From Tyto alba (Eukaryota > Chordata > Aves > Strigiformes > Tytonidae), in the NCBI RefSeq assembly GCF_018691265.1, contig NW_024881323.1, forward strand, positions 25,859,506 through 25,923,505: 64,000 nt of DNA, given 5' to 3'. The first letter of the stretch is position 1, and each line of letters opens with the position of its first letter. Shown in pieces: positions 47,235 through 58,859 of the stretch. The notes below the pieces were generated by a model, which saw only the letters and a program-made list of their open reading frames with translations, was not told the DNA's origin and ran no database searches. Both the position numbers and the translations under genes were made by a program.

Positions 47235-48060
47235 TCAGTGAATCGAAGGCTCGCTCAGCCTCCTCATCCCATTCGAGGTGCGTCTGTTCGGTGTTGTTAG
47301 CGCATACAGGGGCTTAACAAGCAGTCCATAATTATAGATCCATAGCCTGCACCACCCCGTCATTCCCAAGAAGGTTCTTAATTCTTTTACTGTCTGAGGT
47401 TTTGGGGTTTGACATATGGCCTCCTTACGGGACTGTCCCAAAGTTCTTTGCCCTGCAGTGATCTCATAGCCCAGGTAGTTTACTTTACGTTGTATCACCT
47501 GGGCTTTCTTCTTAGAGACTCGATACCCCCGTAGTCCCAAAAAATTTAACAAGCTCACCGTCCACGTTGCACAGTCCTCTTCTGTCTCAGTAGCGATCAA
47601 AATGTCGTCCACGTACTGCAATAATTTTCCTTTCTCGGATGGGGCTTCCAGGATTCCAAGTCCTTTGCAAGCTGGTTGCCAAAAAGAGTAGGGCTATTCT
47701 TGAACCCTTTGTGGCAACACCGTCCAGGTGAGTTGGGTCTTTCGACCAGTTTTAGGATTTCCCACTCAAATGCAAACAACTTTTGGCTGGCTTTATGGAG
47801 AGGAAGGCAAAAGAAGGCGTCCTTCAAATCTAAGACAGTAAACCAAATCAACTCTGGTGTTAATACAGTTAACAGGGTATATGGGTTTGCTACCACTGGG
47901 TGGAGATCTTCAACTATTTTATTCACAGCCGTAAGTCCTGAACCACCCTATACGACCCATCAGGTTTCCGAACGGGCAGTATAGGGGTATTGAACTCAGA
48001 CTCACACTCTTCTAGTAACCCTAATTGCAAAAATTTTCTATTACCGGTCGGATTCCTTCC
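47235..48060 (-). pseudogene. pol: Provirus C pol, reverse transcriptase (frameshifted)
   Basis: 47597-47926 covers the fingers/palm (FTVLDLKDAFFCLPLH, with the first catalytic Asp, then the KNSPTLFGNQLAKDL segment). 47235-47621 starts at the QYVDDILIA catalytic motif and continues through the thumb (VNYLGYEI, LRTFLGMTGWCRLWI). YVDD is the usual class I variant. The two halves are in different frames and overlap near 47600-47620. Confidence 0.88.
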
Positions 48061-48087
48061 CTATCCTCCTTTTTTAAAGGATACTGT

Positions 48088-48560
48088 TTAATTCTCACCG
48101 GTCATTGACCTTCCTAATCTTGATCTCAATCGGTAGAGCGTTTTTCGCCCTTCCAGGTACATTGGTAGCCCAAACTCCGGATATACTTGGTCTAAAATTT
48201 CCTCACTAATTTCTCCTCCTGACGAAGAACTAGTTAGAGTGAGACTCAGCACTTGAATGTACTGCTGATCTTTTACCTCCAAGGTGACTTCCCCTTTTTT
48301 CAAAGACAGTTTTTGCTTCCAGTTGTTCCAGCAAGTCCCTCCCCAGGAGAGCTTTTGGGGAGTTAGGCATATAAAGGAATTTATGAATTCCCCATTGCTT
48401 TCCCAATTTATACTCTAAAGGTTTACAAAAATACGCCTTTTCAGATTGGCGGTCGCTCCCTTTACCATAACAGAGTCGTCCCCCAGTGGTATTAAAGCTT
48501 GATTCAAAACAGAGTACGTTGCTCCTGTGTCTACCAAAAGTTTACTTCTTCTTGTTCTCT
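48088..48560 (-). pseudogene. pro: Provirus C protease
   Basis: LLVDTGATYSV near 48505-48540 gives the catalytic Asp-Thr-Gly. Downstream frames give the rest of the domain and the link to reverse transcriptase. The domain is split by at least one frame change near 48300. Confidence 0.8.
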
Positions 48561-48639
48561 CCCCAGCTTAAGTTTAACCAGTGGATCCACCAGGGTAGAT
48601 CCCCCAGGTCCCCGTCAGTCCTCTGTACATTTGCTATTT

Positions 48640-49126
48640 TTACATTCATTGAAGCCTTCCCACTTTCCGTAGGGCGCAGCTTCTGAAGTTTTCCACCTTA
48701 TCCACCTTTGTACATCTCTGTCCAATACTACATGATGAGCAACACCTCTTTAGCTTACCCCTACTTTCCTTACTTTCGTTCAAGTGCGAGCACCATAGGG
48801 TCCTGTGGGGGGTACTAACCCACAGTCCCTTTGCCACTCTGGGTGGTTTCGCAAAGTGAAAAACATATCTGCATATGATACCTCATCCCATTTTCCTTCT
48901 CTCCTTAAAAAACAACATAAGTTGTAACAAAGTGTTATAGTCCAGTGTTCCATTAAGCGGCCATTTAGCACCATCCTCCAGCTTATACAGCGGCCACCAC
49001 TGATTGCAATATTTTTACAAGAGTCTTTCTGCTTTCCGTACCTCCGCTCCCTGCAATATCCCGCCAATGGGCGATATACAGCCGAGAGGGCTCTTTTTTT
49101 AATATCCCTCCCTGAGTATTACCCAT
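48640..49126 (-). pseudogene. gag: Provirus C gag: matrix fused to nucleocapsid remnant
   Basis: The start is the ATG at 49124-49126 (Met-Gly-Asn, a myristoylation-type N-terminus). Matrix sequence includes EGKWDEVSYADMFFTLRNHP, a typical gamma-type matrix segment. Soon after comes a cysteine-rich, basic piece (CCSSCSIGQRC) that looks like nucleocapsid. The capsid domain is missing. A frameshift follows shortly after the start. Confidence 0.75.
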
Positions 49127-49661
49127 CTTGTTTTTGTAAAACACTCACTCCAAACGCTCACACTTAACACAATCACCACACAGCATTCATCACGATCTCA
49201 CAATCTCACGGACGTCCACACACTTACAACACTTTCATCAGGAGTAAAAAAAAAAAAAACAAAAACAAAAAACACAACAGAACAAAGGCCTTTTCAATCA
49301 CTCTTGCCTGTGGCCGCCTCTCGGCCAACAGGTCCCCGATTGGAGCCAGCGACCGCTCTATCGGTCTGTGGCAAGGTATAATTGCCCCCTAGACTCCTAA
49401 CCCGCACGAATTCGCGCCTTTTCGGTGCACCTACCCGGCTTAGCTGCACGCCAGACGTCTCTGTGCGATTACCAGCTGCCCCAGCCACGCGTACGACTTA
49501 CAGGCTCCTATCCTTAAACATACCGTTTGGTCCGCGGCTTCAGGAAGTCCTTGTCTGCCCCCCACGGTGAGCGGCTGGTAGCGGAGGCTCCTCGAGGAAA
49601 GTGCTCGGGGCGCGCCTGGGAGAGTCCGCCCCGCAGTCGATCCCGTAGTCGAGCAGAGAGT

Positions 49662-49679
49662 CTCCTGCCTGGCTCGCCA
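49662..49679 (-). other. Provirus C primer-binding site, tRNA-Arg-like
   Basis: Minus-strand TGGCGAGCCAGGCAGGAG lies four bases after the LTR terminal CA. It matches the 3' end of a tRNA-Arg with one mismatch (G for C in the GCCAGCCAG stretch), judged from memory of the tRNA. Confidence 0.7.
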
Positions 49680-49683
49680 AAAC

Positions 49684-50261
49684 TGACGTGCAGAAATAGA
49701 CTCCACAATATGATAGATTGTAAAGTAGGTATGTTTATTCAGCGCTGAGGTACACAGGGGATAACTCCTCCTATTGTGTACCCCACGTATGGTGCTGTTA
49801 CCTAAGATTTATAGAGCAAATGATTACATATTCATAATATTTCGCAATACGCCTATACATATGCAACACCTATCCCCGCGTATATATAATTAGCATTTCC
49901 ATAATCTCCTCCTAGTTGAGTCTGCGCAGTGTCTTCTGGTGGTGGTCGTGGGGGTCTTTGGGGATGAAGTCAAGCTCCTCTTCCTCCTGTCCGCTCTGTG
50001 ACCCCAGGTTTTGCGCAGACTCAGTCTCTTACTGGCTGTTGTCCAAACCGCGGGTCTAGTTCCAACCGGCTCAATACTGATAAAGCCTAGAGAGCTCACC
50101 GTGTTTTACAAACTGTCTGTTCACTAAGCAGAACTGTTAACCGTTATCTAAACTATTTCCCTTGAACTATTTCTTTTGTTATCCCCTTCTTGCTATTATC
50201 CCCTTCTTGCTATTCTCATGTTAACCCTTACATCCCCTGTTCCTATCTTGGCCCTGTATCA
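49684..50261 (-). repeat. Provirus C 5' LTR
   Basis: It reads TGATACAGGGCC ... CACGTCA on the minus strand, 578 bases. TATAAAT (near 49810) and AATAAA (near 49733) are readable in U3/R order. There is no second copy in the window, so the boundaries rest on the TG/CA ends and the adjacent primer site. Confidence 0.8.
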
Positions 50262-50278
50262 GGACACCTTTAAGATTC

Positions 50279-50382
50279 AGCTGTACACGGTGCTGGGGCA
50301 TTGTCTAGAGCATGTTTTGCCAAGAAAGATTGGACCAAGTGGTCCGTGAGGTCCCTACCAACCTGGCATTCTATGATAATGA
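50279..50382 (+). mobile_element. CR1-type LINE 3' tail fragment
   Basis: It carries GATTGGACCAAGTGGTCC, GAGGTCCCTACCAACCTGG and ATTCTATGATAATG, a diverged CR1 3' end immediately outside the provirus C LTR. Confidence 0.8.
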
Positions 50383-50829
50383 CAAAGCGGTTTGTCTCTA
50401 AGTTAGGCTGCAACAAGAAATGTATTGGCACTAACTACTTCTAACAAATGAAACATCCAAAATGTTTTCTGCAAACACTGTTAAAAACTGCTGCTTTCAG
50501 AGACTGGCATACAAAGAAAGTAGTACTGTAGACACCAAGCCAAACAAAAATAGATCAATCTGACAGTAGGGTTCCATAAAGCACTGCCCCCAGAGGAAAT
50601 TATCTCAAGCTTCCCTACTTTTGGTATCAGTTTCTGCCTACTCCATATTCTGTGCCTTCAGAAAAACGTTCTTATGGCTGTATCGTGGACTGTCTAAGAT
50701 TAGAAACATTTAGTCTAAAAAAAAAAAAAAGAAAGAACAGAAACAAACCAAAGAATCCCTCTGAATAATTTAGTTCACTTCTTCAGATTCATTGCAGTTG
50801 ACACCACTTGAGGGGTCCAGTTGATAGCT

Positions 50830-51180
50830 CAAGGGTAGGGCTTCCTTTCAGAAAAGCATCACTGGCCAAGCTAGAGGAACAGGCCAGCAGGAACCTCATG
50901 AAATTCCTCAACTACACATGCAGAGCTCTGCACCAGCAATGGAACAAGCCCAAGCACTGGTGCAAGCTGGGGAGCAACTAGGTAGATAGCAGCTATGGGT
51001 TAGCACTGGGACACAGTGTCCAGAGGGGCTGTGGAATCTCCGCTCCTGGAACACCTCAGGATGTGCCTCGACAAGCCCTGGGCAACTTGCTCTCCTTTTG
51101 AACCTGAACATGCTTTAAACAGGAGGCTGGACTAGAGACCTCCATAGGCTCTTTCCAGTCTCAACTTTTCCATGATTCAA
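50830..51180 (+). mobile_element. CR1-type LINE 3' fragment
   Basis: A longer, older CR1 end. It has a GGCTGTGGAATCTCCGCTCC stretch near 51027, GGCTGGACTAGAGACCTCCA near 51124 and a tail ending CCATGATTCAATG. The 5' limit is uncertain. Confidence 0.75.
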
Positions 51181-54100
51181 TGCATGTGTGTCGGCACAAA
51201 GAAAACATGAGAAAACATTTTTTCATCTAAAAATTTGTGTTGGCACTGAAAAATAAGTGTCTGGAACAGACTTTTCGATCTGGCCAATACTTAAAACTTT
51301 GAAGAGATCGAACAGCTAGAATGTAAGAGAGGAAAACTGGAATGCAAATTAGCTGTAATGCCACCTAACACTTAGGAGCCTGTCTCTGATAGAAATCTGC
51401 CCACTTGTACTGAGAAGCTTCTGGTATATTTCTAAATCTGCAAAAGTAAAAATGGTTTCAACCAAGAGGCAGGAAGGTCATTTCTGAGAAACACAGTTGC
51501 TAGGAAACATCCCTGAAATTTTCAGTATTACTGTTTAAATTCTCTTGACTGTATTTCCTGCTGCATGAGAAGCAGAAAAGTTACGTCTGCCCTGAATACT
51601 AGGTTTTAGTCTGCATTGCTAAAACTGATGTCAGGCTTGATGTTTGTAGGGACATAGCAACCCACAGAATGCACAGCCTACACTCAGAGCTGATACTTAA
51701 GGTAAACACCATGTTAAAAACATCCATAATTCACACCACCACCCCTTTTAGATACACAGATCTGACTTGGATGTCCTTTCCTATTAAAACATATGGGAAG
51801 CAGCTATAAACTAAATGGGTTATTTTAGCACGATGAAATTCTGATTCTCTGGGGTAATTTTATTACGGAACTTTGAATGATGATAGTTACACACGTACTC
51901 TTAATTTTCAGGGGAAAAAAACACATTAAAAGAATATAAATCTCAGTTTACCTAATTCAATTTTATAGAGTATTTCTCTTGCACACTGTACAAAGGCCTC
52001 TTCAACATTTTCCCCCGTTAGTGCACTTGTTTCCAAGAACATCAGCTCTGCATTTGAGACCAGAAAAAAAATCTCAAAACAAGTCAGGAATATCTGATAT
52101 AGTAATTCAAAGCATGACAGCTGGGAACAATAGATTTAAATTTTCTTAAGGAGAACTATTGTCAAATAGTATGGTCTAGAAAAGTAGCTTTTGACAGGAA
52201 AAATCACAAAAAACTTCCTCTGAAATTTATATTAATTCTAAGAAGTTGGAATCCAAAGATAATAACCTGGGCTGTGCATACGAAATAGCACATGAAACCA
52301 AAGAACTTGATATGGTTTCACATTAGTAGAAAGTTATATGCAAAAGGACAGCCAGTAGCCACAGTTGGTATAAAACACTACTAGCAATTGATTTATAAAA
52401 AAAAAACCCAGATTTTACTGATGGCAGGACTGCAGCACAGAAGCTCAGACTGAGACTGGCTTTAGCTGCCACAGAAATGTGTCCTCACACTGGAAATTCT
52501 GAACACTACAGACCAGGTAAAGGTCCTCTGGGATCCATGCCACACACTAAACTCTGTTTCCTATGAGTAAAACTCATTGCTTCCATCTGCGGCGCACCCC
52601 ATCCAACCTTGTCTATGATCTATAGAATCTGTAAGATGCTAAAAAACAGGAAATCATGCTCTCCATTTCCTTCTCAGCCCTTTGGAGGTAAGGCAAGACC
52701 TGAAGTTGTATTACATTCCTTTGGGAACATATCTCCTCATAGCAGCTATTCTTTGAGTAGCAGCTGTGACTGGAAGAATCACTGGTAAGACGACTTAAAT
52801 AGTACATGCAGTTTTCACTGCAGGCACTGTCCTCTCTCTATGGCCCATGTACTGACAGAACTCTCTCTTCTGTAGATATTTTAAGGTACACTGGGCAAAG
52901 TACTCCCTAACTGCACAAAAAAAAAAATTGTTTTAAGTATTAAGCATCCTTGAATGCTACATGAAGATTTTGTACTACTTACCATTTTCTTGTGCAAACT
53001 GGGACGCTTCTAAAAAAGTAACTTCACGATCTGCATCAAGATCCTTTTGTTTCCACACAGTATTATCACAATATTTTGACTTGCTAACATTCTAGCATCC
53101 GTCAACCAATTCGTAAGCGCATTGTAGGTTTCCCGGCTATGTAGAAAATGACATCCTTCATTAGACTATACTGATTTCTTGTGAACAGATCATTGAACTA
53201 AAACCCAGAAGGCAAATCTGTATTTGTAACACACAACAAATTCCTGCTAGCCAGGCAAGTCACCTATACATCTCAATATACCAGCTATGAACTGGGAAGA
53301 GTATCGAGTTCTTTCATGAAACTATTGAAAAGTTTTTAAAAAGCAAAATTAAATCAACCACAATATACAAATACACACAATTATAAAATACCTTGTTAAT
53401 GTGAAAAGCTAAAATTCTAAGCACTAGTTTCAGCCTTTTATACATGAAATTTTGAAATGACACAATGAGTTATTGTTTAACATGGAATTCAACTGATACT
53501 TGAGTTCAGGTAAGATTTTAAGAACTTACTACTTCTGTGAAAGTTCAGGCACTCAATTCTACACTTGTGCCAAGACCAAAAAAGACTTTCAAGACTGCTC
53601 AGAGGAGAACAGTCCACTCAGGACAAAAAAAAAAAAGGCAACAAATCTAGCAAACATCATTAACCAACATAAAACTTATCTGACAATTATCAGTCAGTGG
53701 CGGCCAGGAAAAGTGTGGAAATGTGTACGGTAAGGTATTCTCTTGGCTGCCTATAATACTCAAATGTTAAAAGATGCAGAGATGAACAGAATTTTGGGCT
53801 ACAGTTATGGAATGTGTAGGTAGAGCTAGCTTCTCCAGAAGATGACCTGTTATATCAGCATACTAATACATAGTTTCCACAAATAGGGGTGAACCACCTT
53901 GATTAAAAGTGGCTAAGTCTGCTTTTAGTTGCTATTGCACGGCTTCCTGGGCCAGTGGTTGCATGTAGCCCACCACGATCAAAACAGCTACTGGTAGGCC
54001 AATTCCCTTGTGTCTAACCCTTTTGAGACTGTTTACATTTATGACACTCACAGTATCTCATGTAAGCAAGTTCTAAAACTTAAATATGCACAAAACCAGA

Positions 54101-57100
54101 AGTACTTTTTACACTTATTTTCCTTTCTTCCTGCCCATTCTCCATTAGAGGATTAGGTACTTGGGGAGGAATCATTATGCATTAATTGTATCTGATTGTC
54201 TATAAGCAAAAAACCCCAACTGTCTATAAGGAAAAGAGTTGCTAGCTTTCTTACCTGGTTATATCATAGACAAGCAAAGCACCTGCAGCTCCTCTACAGT
54301 AATTTTTTGTTACAGAACTGAAATAAAATTACAGATGCACATTTCTATATCATCTTCATTGTTTCAATATAATGGCTAATATAATGCAATCTCTGTTATG
54401 AGACAGAATTCTACTTTACGTATTTAAAATAAAATTTATATTTTAGACATTATCAGCTGTGCAGCAGCAGACTATTTACAACTAGACTTTTGACAAAGCA
54501 CTTTCACTAAATATAGCTGTCCAAGGATTCTCAAAGTCCATTATGACCTGTGTGCTGCTGAAGCTACACAGCATCATACTGTATGGCCTGATATAGAACT
54601 AGAAGCTGATGGTGGTATCTCTGGCACAAAAAAAGCATAATTAACTTATGTTTGAACTCTCAGCATTGAGGAAAGATTGAGCAAAGTTGTTTTAATTGAA
54701 CAATTTAACACTCCTTAAGTTGAAGAGAAGGAGGCAATGAAAGCAAAGCAAAGCATCCTTCAAAAGGTAGAGGGAGAAGAAGAAACCTGATCAGCACACA
54801 GAGGTGTGACAAGCCTTAAGAACAAAAGAATTGGATAGATTATAAAAATCAATATGAAGAAAAAAAAACAAAAACAAAAACAAGAACAAGAACAACCTGC
54901 AAATCTGTGAATACTCTGAACTTGAAAGAGCAGAATTTGCACAAGTCTCTGAAAGTACAATTTCCAAACTCCTCAGAATCCCAGGATATCTGGCCAACAC
55001 ACTGAAGAGATCTCATTAATAGAGACTACACAGCACTGCCCAGCTTTGCCTACTCTTCTATTAGACAAGTCCTTTGGATACATCTGTGACTAGGCAAATC
55101 TACAGATTACTTGGATTGCTGCCTATTACTCAGGTTCTACCACCACACTCACCTTTGTTAACCACTGTCCCTGCCTCTAAAACCAGAGAAACTTCCCACA
55201 CAAACTCCACCTCCCAAAGATATGAAAAACTGATGTCCCGTGTGATGGTGAATGTACTCAGGAATACATGAGATCTTACTGAGTTTCACCTATGCCTCTG
55301 ATATGACACAATTAAAAGACAACATTAAAAGTGGTTTTAATCTGACAAGTGCATTGCTTTTTCCTTAAGAAACTTAAGAGATTTCAGTCTTTCTGGAAGC
55401 GTATTTAGCCAAGTGAACCTGACAACTGATTTCTTTCCCTCTAATAAAATACTATGAAATTGTTCTCATGCAGATTGAGCAATTTACAATTTATTCCAAT
55501 CAACAGAAGATCTTCTAAAGACAAAGTTAAGCACACGTGGTTAGTTAAAAAACTATTCTGAGTTTGCCTAGTGAACAAAATTTTAACCACATACATATTC
55601 TACTCGTGTACATTAACTATCACAGAAAATACCTAATGAAAGGGCAGAACCTCAGGTCCTGCAAGGCAGCACTGCTTTACTGGAATCAATGGATCTATGT
55701 TGTTATGTCCAAGTCGGAAGATCTGGCCCAGTTAATAACATGAAGGCAGACAAACACTTCTGCTGACCAAGAAATTTACAAGCAGAGAGAAATAATACCC
55801 AACACCCACACCAACAATTTAATAACAAACAGTAAAATGACTGAAAACAGTACCTGAATCTTTCTTGTCCTGCTGTATCCCATATCTGCAATTTTACATA
55901 TTTACCACCAACATTTATGATCTTTGAACCAAATTCCACTCCTATAGTAACATTTGAGACGTCTTTGACTACAAAAAAAAGAAAAAAAACCCAGACTTAT
56001 TTAGAAAATAGAGTGAATAATTATTTTTTACATAAACCAATTTAGGTATAATCAAAACACATCAGTGTTCAAATTACAAACTACTTCCTGAACCATCAAA
56101 TTCAGTGACACTCAGAAGTCTATTGCCACTGTGCAGAAATAAACATTCTTACAATTTTTGAACAGGTTATTCAATTCAAAATTACTGCTAGAAAGGCCTG
56201 CCTTAATCTAATCATTCCCTGTTCACATTAATAAATGGCGAGATAACTTTTGTACATTTTTTCCCAACTGTGTTTTCTAATACTTTGATGCAATTTAAAA
56301 TTAAAATTCACAGAAAAGCAGAACACAAAAAGACACAGTCCTGCCCATAAATAAGCAAGAGCTACTTCTTCTTTAAAGGTTGAAGTTAAGATATTTGCTC
56401 TATGTACACTGTTGATATCACAGATTCTCAGCAATATACAACTGCCCATATGGGAAGCAAGGCCACAGTTCAAGTTCAATCACAGGATCATGCCATGTTC
56501 CTCAGTGATTACACACTATTATCCTTAGGAGATAACGCAAATTACCATTTGGTTGAGAAAAATAGTAGTTATCTTAGTTTTACAAAGGTTTCTAAATGCA
56601 TATTATTTTTGTTTAATCATGATGCTAAATGCACCACCCAATAGGAAATTTCTTTTATATCATCTATTAATCTCCAAATAATATCTACAATGGAGTCTCT
56701 ACCAGTGTTTATTATAGAACACAGTCCTTAACAAAGAACATGGATTGTCTATGTTGAAAGACTACAGGGTTTCTAAATCTACTCAAACAATTCAACTTTC
56801 TTTCATCTGCTCAGTATTTTTTTCTAAAAGATCTGAGTCTCTACTGTATGTCTAGGGAAGCTTGTAGCTGCAAGATGTAATTCTCACAAAAAAATAGTCT
56901 ATTTTCATCAATATCCTGCTATATTTGAGAGCAATGGAGAATACTGCTCAATATCATGCTTGTGCTTAGAGGCAAACACAGTGAGCAATAAAGACTTATA
57001 GCATGGTTCTGAACATAATTCTCAGTCAAAATCCTCATATAGACAAGTAGGAGAATTACAGGAACTTCCATACAAAGAATAGATGTTCATGTAGGCAGAG

Positions 57101-57729
57101 CCTTCATCTGTAGCACAAAGCAATGAAGAAATCTCACTGTGCTCATATACTTACATTCCTTTTCAATAAATTGGTGTAGCAAACAGGTTTTTCCAGTTCC
57201 CGCGTTTCCTATGACCAAAAACTTAAACAGGAAATCTGAATATTGCAAGACGGAAAAAAAAAAAAGCTAGATTTTAGTATGCACTCACATTTTTGTCACA
57301 AGACCAAGTACACAAGCCGCTATTCTCTAGTAGCTGTTACATCAAAAAGAAGGGACTAGATGACAAAATCTTCCTCACGCCGCCGCCGCCTTCCTCCACA
57401 GCGGACCGCCCGCCGCCCCGCTCCTCAAGAGGCGACTGCTCGGCCCCGGGCCCGCTCCCCAGGAGGGGAGGAGGAAGAGGAGGGTCCCCCCACCCCGCCC
57501 GCCCCCAGTTCCTACCGTAGGTCTCGGACATGGCAGTCTGCGGTATTTCGGGAGCGGGGAAGCACACACGCAAAACATTATGTCGCCGCCGCCGCCGCCA
57601 CCGCCGCCGCCCCGCCTCTCCTGCCGCCTCTCCTGCCCGGGGTCGGTGCTACCCGGCGAAGCCGGGCGGGCAGGCTGGGAGGGAAGCGGAGAATCCATCG
57701 GAGCCTCCAGCGCCCCGGCCCGCCTCAGC

Positions 57730-57800
57730 GCCGCCAGCAACTGCCGCCAGCAACTGCCACTGCCGCCAGCAACTGCCACTGCCGCCAGCAACTGCCGCGG
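57730..57800. repeat. GC-rich minisatellite in the RAB4A 5' flank
   Basis: Three to four units of CTGCCGCCAGCAACTGCCA, some with an internal CTGCCA omitted, lie about 200 bases upstream of the start codon. Confidence 0.85.
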
Positions 57801-57876
57801 CTGCGCACGCGCGCCCAGCCCGCCTCGCCCGGCGGCGGCGGCGGCGGCGGCAGGAAGAGAGAGAGTGTATGTATGT

Positions 57877-57894
57877 GGGGGGGGGGGGGGGGGG
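57877..57894. repeat. Poly-G run (18)
   Basis: A G18 run after GTATGTATGT in the RAB4A CpG island. It is a potential quadruplex former and a likely site of length error. Confidence 0.85.
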
Positions 57895-58138
57895 CCGCGA
57901 GCGCCGCCTGCCTGACACCCCCCCCACTTCCCCGTGAGGGGCAGGGGCGGCCCTACGGGTCGCGTCCGTGTTCACAAAAAACATCTCCCTCTTCGGGGCG
58001 CGCTCAGTGCTGTTGCGGTGCCTGCGTTTGGAAGCGGATGGTGTTCGTATGATTTTAGAGTTCCCCTCCGCTCCTCCTGGAAAATGTAGCAGCTGGGCAG
58101 GCTGCGGCGGGGAGCGGAGCGCTCCTGTCTGGCTGCCC

Positions 58139-58731
58139 CTAGGGAGGAATAGTCCCTGAGTCCCTTCTGGTACATTCTATTTGTCGCAAATCTGAGCCGA
58201 TTCCAGCTTTTTCATACTGTTTTTCAAATTTCTCAGCGATTTCAAGCATTTTTTTCTCTGGTGCAGAACCCCCTGTGACAGTTCCCCCTGAAAACTGTAT
58301 CCTGCTGTCCAGCTGTAGTCCTAAAATATCTACCCCAGATTTTTTGAAATACCATCCGTTGCCTTGCCCCACAACAGCCAGCATTTCAGCCAAAGCATTT
58401 GAGCCTTTTTGCTGCAAATCTCTCTGAGGGATATGGTATATATAAGCTAACAGGGATTTTTTTTTTTTTTTTTCCAGTGCTCTACACTTCACCATTGCTT
58501 TTCATACCTCCAGGATAAACGCCAAGGAAAGTTGGAGGGCACTAAGACTCCACCACAACAGCCTGTCCACCTTTTCCTCCCCAGACAGGGCTTCCTGAGT
58601 GTCCTCCATGTTCTCCTTTCTGCCAGTCCCTTTAAAAATTCCTCTTCTGTTATTTCTGGCTTTTTAATCTTGTTGCTCACAACTTCCCATTCTTTCCACT
58701 TCTCCATCACGTCCCAAGCTCTAGGAGACAC
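58139..58731 (-). other. Degenerate coding-like region, possibly retroviral gag
   Basis: Two overlapping minus-strand frames (58489-58731, 80 codons; 58139-58495, 118 codons) meet at an A17 run (minus strand) at about 58450-58467. The first is Lys/Glu/Trp-rich (EKWKEWEVVSNKIKKPEITE). The second has DLQQKGSNALAEMLAVVGQG and a helical EIAEKFEKQYEKAG stretch. Composition recalls the matrix/spacer of avian retroviral gag, but I see no diagnostic motif. A decayed host gene is an alternative. Confidence 0.3.
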
Positions 58732-58859
58732 TGCGCGTCCCAGCCACCTCCTTACTGAGTCTTTTGCTGGTCAAAGGTCAGCTTTTAAATTCCTGTCTCT
58801 AATCAGTGAAAAAATACGTGTTGAGACAGCACTAAGAACCCCTCAGAGAATCTGCTGAT

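Larger units (their letters stand above)
45230..50261 (-). mobile_element. Provirus C: 3'-truncated class I endogenous retrovirus
   Basis: It lies on the minus strand in the last intron of RAB4A, in the same sense as the gene. It has a 578-base 5' LTR, Arg-like primer site, matrix, nucleocapsid remnant, protease, frameshifted reverse transcriptase, RNase H, shortened integrase and a small env piece. No 3' LTR or polypurine tract is seen before intron sequence near 45.2 kb. Most of capsid is missing between matrix and nucleocapsid. The left edge is approximate. Confidence 0.9.
44922..57531 (-). pseudogene. RAB4A: RAB4A small GTPase, all coding exons present, two frameshifts
   Basis: Exons on the minus strand: 57516-57531, 57155-57235, 55854-55968, 54255-54317, 52983-53136, 51952-52047 and 44922-45035, all with AG/GT borders. 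RAB4A controls rapid endosome-to-surface recycling. Visible: MSETY start, P-loop [28 protein letters not shown] (residues specific to RAB4A over RAB4B), ETSALTG (G5), and GSGIQYGD near the C-terminus. Lesions: one A missing from the A5 run at 53045-53048 inside the NKxD guanine-specificity motif; two bases missing near 44962 in the C-terminal tail, so the prenylated C-G-C end is out of frame; and changes in normally invariant switch II (FSSVTKNYC for FRSVTRSYY) that would be unusual in a working copy. Exon lengths otherwise fit a 213-residue protein. Provirus C fills the last intron. Confidence 0.9.
57350..58160. promoter_or_regulatory. CpG island, RAB4A promoter and exon 1
   Basis: A strongly GC- and CpG-rich block surrounds RAB4A exon 1 (57516-57531). 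The position corresponding to the upstream human start Met reads ATA, so translation would start at the second Met (MSETY). Long overlapping frames on both strands here are compositional. Confidence 0.8.

Noticed and set aside
57360..58052. A 230-codon plus-strand frame and shadows around RAB4A exon 1
   Set aside because: GC-rich repeats (CGCCGC, CTGCCGCCAGCAA, poly-G) keep frames open; there is no domain or splice logic.
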